6,918 nucleotides of DNA from Nitrospiraceae bacterium (GTDB taxonomy: Bacteria > Nitrospirota > Thermodesulfovibrionia > Thermodesulfovibrionales > UBA9159): assembly GCA_003453735.1 (NCBI GenBank), contig DMNE01000107.1:1-6918 (forward strand). Direction: 5' to 3'. Shown here one piece after another: positions 1-5,758 of the stretch (its first letter is position 1; the number at the start of each line of letters is the position of its first letter). The notes beneath the pieces are model-generated. The model had not been told where the DNA came from. It ran no database searches and saw nothing but the letters and a program-made list of their open reading frames with translations. The translations under genes were made by a program, and so were the position numbers.

Positions 1-372
1 TGGTGTCGGTGTCGGCGTTGGTGTTGGTGTCGGAATAGCGGCGCAAGAACCATAAGCGATCTCACTGCAAACACTCGCAAGAGTGACTGGGGCGGTTATG
101 AACCCAGTCATCCCGAAGTTCGTCACAGCGGTTTCGCAAGAGCTTATGGTTGGCGGGGAGAAGTCGCTCCGGCTAAGGGGGGGCCCTCCGGTTCCTCCTG
201 GCGTTGTAAAGGGTGCTGAAAGTGCCCCGTGACATCCTACACAGGCGGCAAAATCATTTGACGTCGCACATGGCGTTTGTGAATATGCGATAATGGCTCC
301 TGTCAATATCAGAAGCATCATTAAAGCAATAATTAGCAACTTTTTCATAAGTGTCTTTTTCCTCTTCTCCAT
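1..372 (-). CDS. Secreted monoheme cytochrome c-like protein with Pro-Thr linker (C-terminus outside window)
   Basis: The frame is open from an ATG at 372 down to base 1, giving 124 codons with no stop, so the C-terminal part is missing. The start at 372 has AAGGAG four bases upstream (377-382); an in-frame ATG at 348 is a possible alternative. The N-terminus is a clear signal peptide: Lys/Arg-rich residues 2-11, a hydrophobic core at about 12-29, and a likely cleavage after AYS (29-31). Residues 44-48 are CVGCH, the covalent heme c attachment motif. Met88 lies 40 residues after the heme histidine, in the region where class I cytochromes c place the axial methionine, so a single low-spin heme is plausible. 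Four further cysteines (35, 79, 102, 110) are unusual and might form disulfides in the periplasm. From residue 114 the protein becomes an alternating Pro-Thr repeat, typical of a flexible linker to a further extracytoplasmic domain. Electron-transfer function is inferred; the partner domain is unknown. Confidence 0.8.
   Translation of the reverse strand, partial: MEKRKKTLMKKLLIIALMMLLILTGAIIAYSQTPCATSNDFAACVGCHGALSAPFTTPGGTGGPPLSRSDFSPPTISSCETAVTNFGMTGFITAPVTLASVCSEIAYGSCAAIPTPTPTPTPTP
2..31. repeat. Five tandem hexamers encoding the Pro-Thr linker
   Basis: Five consecutive six-base units of the type GGTGTC (variants GGCGTT and GGTGTT) begin at 2, 8, 14, 20 and 26. Read on the minus strand each unit encodes Pro-Thr. 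The array probably continues past the left edge. Because the unit is two codons long, gain or loss of a unit changes linker length without breaking the frame. Confidence 0.85.
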
Positions 373-376
373 AAAT

Positions 377-382
377 CTCCTT
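377..382 (-). promoter_or_regulatory. Ribosome binding site AAGGAG of the cytochrome gene
   Basis: AAGGAG is followed by four bases and then the ATG at 372. It sits in a purine-rich run. This is why the start at 372 is preferred over the ATG at 348, although the short spacing leaves some doubt. Confidence 0.6.
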
Positions 383-413
383 CCTCTCGGGTTGCTTTTC
401 TTTTCAGATTCTT

Positions 414-446
414 ACTTTTTCGATATTCCAAAGCTATCGAAAAAGT
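414..446. repeat. Perfect 12-bp inverted repeat in the cytochrome leader
   Basis: The left arm ACTTTTTCGATA (414-425) is perfectly complementary to TATCGAAAAAGT (435-446), with a 9-base loop. It lies about 40 bases upstream of the cytochrome start codon. In RNA it would form a hairpin; in DNA it could be an operator for a dimeric regulator. It is not followed by a T-tract on the minus strand, so it is not a normal intrinsic terminator for that direction. Confidence 0.6.
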
Positions 447-542
447 CACTGTCGAATATCCCTATTGCTATCCCCCCTTTCTTAAAAGAGATTTCCTCCC
501 AGTCAAAACCTGAGAGAAAATGCTGCCTCAAATTCTAGATGA

Positions 543-560
543 GGCCGACAAAGTCCGGCC
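543..560. repeat. Short GC-rich inverted repeat in the cytochrome upstream region
   Basis: GGCCGAC (543-549) pairs with GTCCGGCC (553-560) around an AAA loop, with one unpaired base. This would be a compact stable hairpin in a transcript from either strand. No U-rich tail follows on either strand, so a terminator call is not supported. Confidence 0.4.
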
Positions 561-612
561 CTTCCGCCGCTAGCCATACTTATAATTACAAATAGTAGGC
601 CAATAAAAAATG

Positions 613-628
613 TGCAAGAAACGTGCAA
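613..628 (-). promoter_or_regulatory. Possible sigma-54 (-24/-12) promoter, minus strand
   Basis: Read on the minus strand this is TTGCACG, four bases, then TTGCA. The RpoN consensus is TGGCACG-N4-TTGCA, so it matches at every fixed position but one: the first G of the -24 GG is T. It also forms a direct repeat of TTGCAC at 10-base spacing, which could instead be a protein binding site. If used, transcription would start near 600 and leave a leader of about 230 bases before the cytochrome. This is inferred from pattern only. Confidence 0.3.
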
Positions 629-814
629 TCTAAAAACTGTTGATTTTAAAAGAAGTTTAGCCACTACCGCTTGTATCTAGGAGTTACACTGCTTCAGTAT
701 GACACACTTCTTAACTGTACTAGGCTTATAGCAATAATCATGCAAGTTTTTGCTATTGATTGTTCATGCCGCACAATAATTAGGTGATGCCGCAGTAACT
801 TCTTAACTTTAAAG

Positions 815-849
815 TTTTTCATAATTTCATTCTGAGAAATTATGAAAAA
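815..849. repeat. 14-bp perfect inverted repeat (AT-rich hairpin)
   Basis: TTTTTCATAATTTC (815-828) is perfectly complementary to GAAATTATGAAAAA (836-849) around the loop ATTCTGA. The stem is AT-rich with A and T runs at its outer edges. It could act as a weak bidirectional terminator, an operator, or a relic of a small mobile repeat. It lies about 60 bases from the truncated end of the transposase remnant, so it might also mark an element boundary. Confidence 0.5.
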
Positions 850-910
850 AAGTTCATTCTCATGGGCTGAATACAATGAGTCTTTTCGCATAGCGTAGTG
901 TGAAATTACC

Positions 911-1609
911 CAATCCCCTCTCCCTCCCTATGGCGAGTCCAAACAACACCTGCTTACAGCCAGGCCGCTTGTCTTGTGAGTATTCCCGCTTTGCCTCGGC
1001 AGTGCCGTTCGCCTCTCCTTCAAAATACATCGAGTGCTGTCATAAAAACTATCGTCGGATCTAGATTGTGGAAAGACTCTTCTCCCTTTCCATCAATGCC
1101 GATTCACTCGCAGCCCGGTTCGGATACCGCCTGGCAAGATTGCGGTACAGTGCATCATCAGGCAGTTCTTTCAAATCAACTCCCAAGATATCCTCTATCG
1201 GTGTGCCCCTTATTCAGCCAGGCATGGCATGCTCAGAAAGGGGAAAGATCAGGCGGTTCGACGTCTCGCGCACGTCAATATCCTTGCCCTTTCGCTTAAC
1301 CGGATCTCCTCAAAATAGCATCCAGCCTTAATCTCTTCCAACACTGATAGCCCGCATGTATGAAACCCGCTTCCCGGCTCTCTGAGATTTCAGCCTTGTC
1401 AGCATACACGCTTACGAGATTGGCGTTCTAAATGTATTTAGATTTTCTCTGGGCTCTTCATCTGAATCGGCCAACAACTCGCCTTGCCCTCCCAATAAGC
1501 AAATCGTCTTTTGTCGTGGACCTTTGGAGGTTTGTACCGATTCGACGAGCAGATGAGTGACGCACCTCTTATTGCAGTACCTTCGTATGCTTTTGCGGAC
1601 CACATATCA
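911..1609 (-). pseudogene. Decayed IS1634-family transposase (N-terminal half, several frameshifts)
   Basis: Homology to IS1634-type (IS4 superfamily, DDE) transposases can be followed along the minus strand by switching frames. The frame at about 1609-1412 reads VRKSIRRYCNK, then HLLVESVQTSKGPRQKTICL, the usual N-terminus of the family; its ancestral ATG position is now TGA. About 1410-1289, in another frame, gives VSVYADKAEISESREAGF and HAGYQCWKRLRLDAILR. About 1288-1262 gives LSERARILTCA. About 1261-1087 gives NRLIFPLSEHAMPG, a stop, then PIEDILGVDLKELPDDALYR and PNRAASESALMERER. About 1033-911 gives SMYFEGEANGTAEAKREYSQ then DKRPGCKQVLFGLAIGRE. The usual YDLTS motif with the first catalytic aspartate is scrambled by indels near 1035-1060. 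The family is normally 450-600 residues, so the C-terminal half, including the remaining catalytic residues, is missing. I did not find terminal inverted repeats. It is certainly non-functional; the family call rests on remembered family sequences. Confidence 0.85.
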
Positions 1610-1652
1610 CTAAATTACCACTATTTCCTGATATGTCAAATTAAATAATATT

Positions 1653-1668
1653 AATCACTGAATCACTG
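1653..1668. repeat. 8-bp perfect tandem duplication AATCACTG
   Basis: AATCACTG occurs twice head to tail just beyond the N-terminal end of the transposase remnant. It may be a chance short repeat, or a trace of the target duplication or end processing of the lost element. Confidence 0.4.
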
Positions 1669-2118
1669 AGTAACTACTTAGAAAATTTTGCCAAATTTCC
1701 AGAACGGTTTTCTCTAAATTCAGACGTTTATGAAAATTTCTCCCATCATTATTTGTCGTTTTCCTCAAAGAGAGGCGGAAGTTGCATTAGAGGCAAGATG
1801 AATCCGGAATCAAAAAACAACTTTGCCTCCAGCATTTTATGGATCAGCGTGAACGTTTTATTTTCTCTTCATGAGTTCTGCCCGGATCATATGCTTGAAA
1901 AACTGAACGCTCGGTTTTCCAGACTTTTCCCTTGCATCCGCCATCATGTCTCATTCATATCCCTCGCATTCTCTTTTTCAGTCGCCGGATCTTTCATGTC
2001 CTTGTTGAACCTTTCCATTCAGAAGCCGAATTCACTTGAGATGTGCTCTGTTTTTCATCACTGAGGAATCTATATTTGATGGTGAAGACTGCCAGAATTT
2101 TCCCATCCGACTGCTCCG

Positions 2119-2138
2119 AAGGCTGCGATCGCAGCCTT
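2119..2138. repeat. 20-bp perfect palindrome centred on GCGATCGC
   Basis: AAGGCTGCGA at 2119-2128 is followed directly by its exact reverse complement at 2129-2138, with no loop. The centre is GCGATCGC. It lies about 170 bases upstream of the first glycosyltransferase gene. A palindrome this long without a spacer suggests a protein binding site or a repetitive element rather than an RNA hairpin. Confidence 0.6.
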
Positions 2139-2288
2139 GCGCGTGTTAGGCTCGTTCTTGCTAACAACCGTTACTTCTTCTTGGATATTTTCTCCAGCAC
2201 CTGCTGGAGCAGCAGCTCTCAAGCGGGTCATCTTCTGTTTCGTTTCTATAAAGGCTTCATACGATATTTTCTGTTTGTCATCTGAATC

Positions 2289-2297
2289 TGTTACAAT
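2289..2297 (+). promoter_or_regulatory. Possible extended -10 promoter just ahead of the first glycosyltransferase gene
   Basis: TGT followed by TACAAT (2292-2297) resembles an extended -10 element (TGN-TATAAT, one mismatch in the hexamer). No good -35 hexamer lies at 16-18 bases. Transcription would begin near 2304, only about six bases before the ATG at 2310, giving an almost leaderless transcript. That would fit the absence of a Shine-Dalgarno sequence there. Confidence 0.3.
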
Positions 2298-2309
2298 ATT
2301 TTTCAAAAG

Positions 2310-3833
2310 ATGCGGGACAAAGATAGAATCATAGGTTGGTCTATACTTTTAGTCGCTTTTATCTTATGCTTCACTCATCTGTCTCTAAAGCCAGTCCACT
2401 CCGATGAGAGCGGCAACGGTTTTTTTGTCAACCAGATATGGGAAAACGGTTTTTTTATTTACGATCCCAGCAACTATCACGGCCCGCTCTTATTTTACCT
2501 GTTCCAGATTTCAGAAAAAATCTTCGGATTCGGTATCGCATCCTTCAGAATCGTGACTGCCTTATTTGCTCTCCTATCTGTATGGCTGATTTTGAAAAAT
2601 CGTGATCTCTTGGGCCGGTACACCTCCTTTTTTGCCGCCTCGGCGCTGGCTTTGAGTCCCGGCGTAACCTTTTTCGGCCGTTCCGCTATTCATGAGTCTC
2701 CTTTTGTTTTTTTCCAAATTCTTCTTGTAATGGGCTTTCTGAAGGCAAGAGTGCAGGACGACCGGAAGGGAATTCTTTTGTCTTTTGCAGGCTTGCTCGG
2801 ATGTATCCTGTTGAAGGAGACCTTTGTTATATTTGTGCTTTCATTCCTTCTTGCATGGGGGTGGTCGGAGTTTTCTTCCGGCATTTTGAGCTGGACAGAC
2901 AAGAAGATGGAATTCCCACCGAAGCCCTCATTGAAGGATGTGGATAAACTTTTTCTTCTCAAGATATTATTTGTCTGTGCATTTGTCTGGCTTGCGCTGT
3001 ACACAGGATTCTTTCATCACTGGCAAGGAGCGATAGATTTCTTTACGGCACTTATGCCTTGGCTAAAAACAGGTGTCAGCGGTTCAGGACATGATAAGCC
3101 TTTCGCTTACTGGCTCACGTTAATGGGGAGGTACGAATGGGCGGCTGCCGTAGGACTTATCGGGGCATTCATAGGTTTTCTTGGACGGTCGTGGAAGATG
3201 CGGTTTTTCTCTGCCTTGGCGATCATCAACTGGCTTATTTATTCCTTCATCTCTTATAAGACCCCGTGGTGTATCATCAGCATTCTGTGGCCCTGTCTTG
3301 TCGTGGCTGGCCTCTGGATCGAGGTAGCTTTCGTCAAACAGAAGAAGACACCGGTTTTTTGGCTCTCCCTGTGCGTCGTCGTTATCATTGTGGGCCAGTC
3401 AGCAGTAACAAATGTCAGGCTTAACTTCATGCATTATACTGACCCTGCGGAACCCTATGTGTATGTGCAGACAAAAAACGACGTGAAGGTAATCGAGGAT
3501 ATAATAAGGAAGAAGATTCAGTCGTCGCCCGATGCTCAAAACATGCGGGTGCAGATTAATTTGAAGGATTCCTGGCCTTTCCCCTGGCTGTTTTCTCGGT
3601 TCCCCAACGTCGGCTTTGGTGATTACCAAAAGGCCTTCACTGAAAAGGCCGATGTCATCTTTGCAGAAATCACCCACTCCGATAAGGACCTCGAGGGTCT
3701 GTACTGGCGGCGCAAGATAGACGTGAGGGATGCTCGCGAGCCCATCTATGTATATTTGAAAAAGACGTTTTTCCAAGGCATAGATCTGCCCGGGTTCGAG
3801 CCCTCGAGTATGCCGGGAGGTAAGGAGAGATAA
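2310..3833 (+). CDS. GT-C membrane glycosyltransferase, Agl23-associated (TIGR03663-like) / PMT superfamily
   Basis: The 507-residue product is an integral membrane protein. Hydrophobic segments lie at about 8-27, 74-96, 104-122, 132-145, 154-185, 214-234, 276-292, 297-316, 318-340 and 347-365, followed by a soluble tail of about 140 residues. GT-C enzymes transfer a sugar from a polyprenyl-phosphate donor on the outer face of the cytoplasmic membrane. Visible family marks are the acidic pair in HSDES (Asp32-Glu33) in the first external loop, where GT-C proteins hold their catalytic acid. Others are NYHGPLLFYL (55-64), YSFISYKTPW (311-320) and DPAEPYVYVQTKNDVKVI (378-395), all characteristic of the family named after archaeal Agl23. 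The ATG at 2310 is the only start available: an in-frame TGA lies at 2283. No Shine-Dalgarno sequence precedes it. The next gene begins two bases after the stop, so they are probably co-transcribed. Sugar and acceptor are unknown. Confidence 0.82.
   Translation: MRDKDRIIGWSILLVAFILCFTHLSLKPVHSDESGNGFFVNQIWENGFFIYDPSNYHGPLLFYLFQISEKIFGFGIASFRIVTALFALLSVWLILKNRDLLGRYTSFFAASALALSPGVTFFGRSAIHESPFVFFQILLVMGFLKARVQDDRKGILLSFAGLLGCILLKETFVIFVLSFLLAWGWSEFSSGILSWTDKKMEFPPKPSLKDVDKLFLLKILFVCAFVWLALYTGFFHHWQGAIDFFTALMPWLKTGVSGSGHDKPFAYWLTLMGRYEWAAAVGLIGAFIGFLGRSWKMRFFSALAIINWLIYSFISYKTPWCIISILWPCLVVAGLWIEVAFVKQKKTPVFWLSLCVVVIIVGQSAVTNVRLNFMHYTDPAEPYVYVQTKNDVKVIEDIIRKKIQSSPDAQNMRVQINLKDSWPFPWLFSRFPNVGFGDYQKAFTEKADVIFAEITHSDKDLEGLYWRRKIDVRDAREPIYVYLKKTFFQGIDLPGFEPSSMPGGKER
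3822..3827 (+). promoter_or_regulatory. Ribosome binding site AAGGAG of the second membrane gene
   Basis: AAGGAG lies inside the last codons of the upstream gene, eight bases before the ATG at 3836, within a longer purine-rich run. It fixes the start of the downstream gene and supports translation from one message. Confidence 0.75.
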
Positions 3834-3835
3834 GT

Positions 3836-5521
3836 ATGGCACTTGCGTTCTTGATACATATGGCAGTTTCCACCTTTACGGCAATTGTCCTGGGGCTGGA
3901 AGTGGGACGGCTGAATGCATTGATCGCTGTTGCCAGCCTGCTATCCGGGACTGCCGCGGGCATCTGGGTCTGGCTCAGGTTTAAAGAGGAGAGGAGATTG
4001 TTTCCGGGGGTCACATTCGTTCCCGCCTTATTGTATGGTTTTATCATTTTTGCCGGATTGGCCCACTTTCTCTATCTGCTCTATTTCTCCCCTCATGGAT
4101 TAAAGACGCTCCATCTGAATAACTTCGGCGACCTCTCTTTACACATCCAATACATCCGCTATATCGCAGGAGGCGCGCATTTCTGGCCTGACAACCCTGG
4201 TTTTGCCGGAGACCTTCTCAGATACCCTCTTGGAATAGATATTTATAATGCCTTGTGGGAGATCCTGGGTGTCCCTATAGACAGCCATCTTTTCTTGACC
4301 GGCTTAGTCATGACTATTGTTGCTGTATCGATGCTTCACCGGTGGATGGGATGGTGGGGTGTTGGGGCGTTTTTCTTAAACGGAGGACTGGCCAACTGGA
4401 GACATCTCTGGCCGACGGGTACTGAAGATTTTCAGAACGCGGTTGCATGGAAAAGCTTTTTCCTTTCATTATGGATAACCCAGAGGGGATTCCTTTTTGC
4501 TATACCAGCTGGTGTGTATGTCATCAAAACGATAACGGAAACACTTCTTGGCGAGCGGACTTTACGCAATGAGGAGAAGGTTGTCTGCGCCATACTGTGG
4601 GCATCCCTTTCGTGGTTTCATCTCCACACTTTTTTTATTCTCACGCTCGCTCTCGGTATCTTCATTGTCCTTTACAAAAAGCCAAGACTGCTGTTCGAGG
4701 TGGCACTGCCTGCGGTAGTAGCCGGTCTTTTCTTTGTGGTCTTCTCTACAAAAGGTCTATCAAAGGCCGGGATTTTACACCTTCAGCCTGGATGGACCGC
4801 CGGGCAAGAGAATTTGTTCAAATTCTGGCTGGTTAATCTGGGTCCATGGCTGATCTTTGCAGCGGCGAGTCTCTTCTTCGTTTTTCAGAAGTCATATGCG
4901 CAACTGCGCTGGATTGCCATTCCTGCTTTCGTACTCTTCATTGTGTTCACGGTTGTTATGGTGGCTCCATGGGATTGGGACAATATCAAAGTATTGCTCT
5001 GGCTGTACCTCTTCATCGCCTGGATAGCATGGAGGACATGGTTGACCAAGCTGCCTTCCTGGGCCGCTCTTCTGATAGGGTTTGTCGCGTTCTTCTCAGG
5101 TACGATATCGATTGTCTCTTCCCTTCCCGGCAACAGTTCCGGTGTTGAACTTTATCAGACGGTGGAATTATGGGATGCGAAGGCGGCCCTCACAGATGTG
5201 CCGGCTGACTCTGTGCTTGCCGTTGCCCCTGACCCCAATCATCCGGCCATGTTCTGGGGCGCCAAGGTAGCCATGGGTTATCCCGGGCACCTGTGGTCCC
5301 ATGGTATTGACGCTACGGCTAGGGAAAATCAACTTGAAAGGATTTTTCGCGGGGATGAGTGGTTTTCCCTGGCAAAAAGTATCGGAGTGACCCATATCTA
5401 CTGGGGCGAGAATGAAAAAAGGAAATACGGCATGTTGAATCCTCCGTGGCTGAACCGGCTGAAAAATGTCTCTCGCTCTCAAAAGATTCAGGTTTACGAT
5501 TTGCTGAGCTACACGGAATAA
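3836..5521 (+). CDS. Multi-pass membrane protein, probable GT-C-type glycosyltransferase
   Basis: The 561-residue product has about twelve hydrophobic segments (roughly 5-20, 26-47, 62-84, 150-168, 172-185, 205-230, 250-279, 285-303, 333-350, 358-377, 383-402, 406-427) and a soluble C-terminal part from about 430. The first long extracytoplasmic loop reads NNFGDLSLHIQYIRYIAGG (95-113), then FAGDLLRYPLGID (123-135). An acidic residue (Asp99) followed by a His-containing stretch and an FAG..LRYP motif is the layout of several GT-C-like families. WDNIKVLLWLYL (381-392) late in the membrane part, and GYPGHLWSHG (481-490) with an IYWGENE stretch (521-527), recall large bacterial membrane proteins of the DUF2298/YYY type. 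I do not recognise a named protein, so the enzyme class is inferred. It lies two bases after the GT-C gene at 2310 and is probably translated from the same message, so the two may act on successive sugars or form one machine. Confidence 0.75.
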   Translation: MALAFLIHMAVSTFTAIVLGLEVGRLNALIAVASLLSGTAAGIWVWLRFKEERRLFPGVTFVPALLYGFIIFAGLAHFLYLLYFSPHGLKTLHLNNFGDLSLHIQYIRYIAGGAHFWPDNPGFAGDLLRYPLGIDIYNALWEILGVPIDSHLFLTGLVMTIVAVSMLHRWMGWWGVGAFFLNGGLANWRHLWPTGTEDFQNAVAWKSFFLSLWITQRGFLFAIPAGVYVIKTITETLLGERTLRNEEKVVCAILWASLSWFHLHTFFILTLALGIFIVLYKKPRLLFEVALPAVVAGLFFVVFSTKGLSKAGILHLQPGWTAGQENLFKFWLVNLGPWLIFAAASLFFVFQKSYAQLRWIAIPAFVLFIVFTVVMVAPWDWDNIKVLLWLYLFIAWIAWRTWLTKLPSWAALLIGFVAFFSGTISIVSSLPGNSSGVELYQTVELWDAKAALTDVPADSVLAVAPDPNHPAMFWGAKVAMGYPGHLWSHGIDATARENQLERIFRGDEWFSLAKSIGVTHIYWGENEKRKYGMLNPPWLNRLKNVSRSQKIQVYDLLSYTE

Positions 5522-5613
5522 GCCTCACATCTTCAAGGTCGTCGCGCATCGACTATGAACTTGAGAGGGGAGCGTTGAACTTTACGCCCCCATTTATGTA
5601 CCTACATTCTTGC

Positions 5614-5643
5614 TTGACTTGATTCTGCTTTCTCAGGTATTTT
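5614..5643 (+). promoter_or_regulatory. Possible sigma-70 promoter for the GtrB-like gene
   Basis: TTGACT (5614-5619, consensus TTGACA) is followed after 18 bases by TATTTT (5638-5643, consensus TATAAT). The start would fall near 5650, about 110 bases before the ATG at 5759. The gap to the upstream gene makes a separate promoter reasonable, but the -10 match is weak. Confidence 0.3.
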
Positions 5644-5741
5644 CATTGACGCGGACAGAGTCTCTTCCAAAAGAGCTGAAATTGGTGCAGCGTGCTTACG
5701 CCTTTGAGAAAGCATTCAGAGGGTGAGGGATCAAATTCGGT

Positions 5742-5747
5742 AGGAGG
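5742..5747 (+). promoter_or_regulatory. Ribosome binding site AGGAGG of the GtrB-like gene
   Basis: A consensus AGGAGG lies 11 bases before the ATG at 5759. The spacing is slightly long; a weaker AAGGAT immediately precedes the ATG. The downstream product begins exactly where family members begin, so the start is well supported. Confidence 0.65.
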
Positions 5748-5758
5748 TTGGCAAGGAT

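Larger units (their letters stand above)
561..900. other. AT-rich intergenic stretch without a supportable gene
   Basis: No reading frame here has both a start signal and recognisable content. A 65-codon minus-strand frame (694-891) is low in complexity, overlaps the 815-849 hairpin and resembles nothing I recognise. The stretch does contain the sigma-54-like site, a 12-bp palindrome AACTTTAAAGTT (805-816), two copies of ATGCCGCA about 20 bases apart (766-795), and the long hairpin listed separately. Confidence 0.5.
1610..2309. other. Region between IS remnant and glycosyltransferase genes with no defensible gene
   Basis: Several frames of 60-103 codons exist here on both strands, but none has a ribosome binding site with recognisable content. 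The least poor is a minus-strand frame at 2070-2306 (78 codons): TTG start, no Shine-Dalgarno sequence, hydrophilic, with an Ala/Pro-rich middle. Further along the minus strand, hydrophilic fragments MERFNKDMKDPATEKENARD (about 2010 down) and REKSGKPSVQFFKHMIRAEL (about 1940-1870) follow in two frames separated by a stop. This might be a decayed gene, but I recognise no family. The 1620-1740 part is very AT-rich. Confidence 0.4.
5522..5758 (+). other. 237-base gap between second membrane gene and GtrB-like gene
   Basis: No clear intrinsic terminator follows the stop at 5521. A possible sigma-70 promoter lies at 5614-5643. A 26-codon plus-strand frame (5646-5726) ends ELKLVQRAYAFEKAFRG, which faintly resembles the N-terminus of RelA/SpoT-type proteins; it is discussed as a finding and not called as a gene. 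Confidence 0.5.

Noticed and set aside
293..538. 81-codon plus-strand frame with a hydrophobic N-terminal half
   Set aside because: It overlaps the signal peptide and leader of the cytochrome gene on the opposite strand. The hydrophobicity is the antisense of that region, and there is no ribosome binding site.
373..600. Considered a cyclic di-GMP (GEMM) riboswitch ahead of the cytochrome gene
   Set aside because: These riboswitches often precede cytochrome genes, but the conserved core elements are not found on the minus strand here.
694..891. 65-codon minus-strand frame
   Set aside because: AT-rich composition, overlap with the 815-849 hairpin and no recognisable motif make it a likely chance frame.
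976..1331. Plus-strand frames of 87 and 107 codons
   Set aside because: They are antisense to the decayed transposase, whose homology accounts for the sequence.
2192..2209. 8-bp inverted repeat CTCCAGCA/TGCTGGAG with a two-base centre
   Set aside because: A two-base loop is too tight for an RNA hairpin with all pairs formed and no T-run follows. Short enough to be chance.
1753..2334. Several plus-strand frames of 65-103 codons
   Set aside because: Overlapping frames with no Shine-Dalgarno sequence and Phe/Ser/Leu-rich content, typical of antisense shadows; no family recognised.
3789..3806. GGTTCGAGCC, resembling a tRNA T-arm
   Set aside because: It lies inside the coding end of the first glycosyltransferase gene, and no matching acceptor, D or anticodon arms are found around it.
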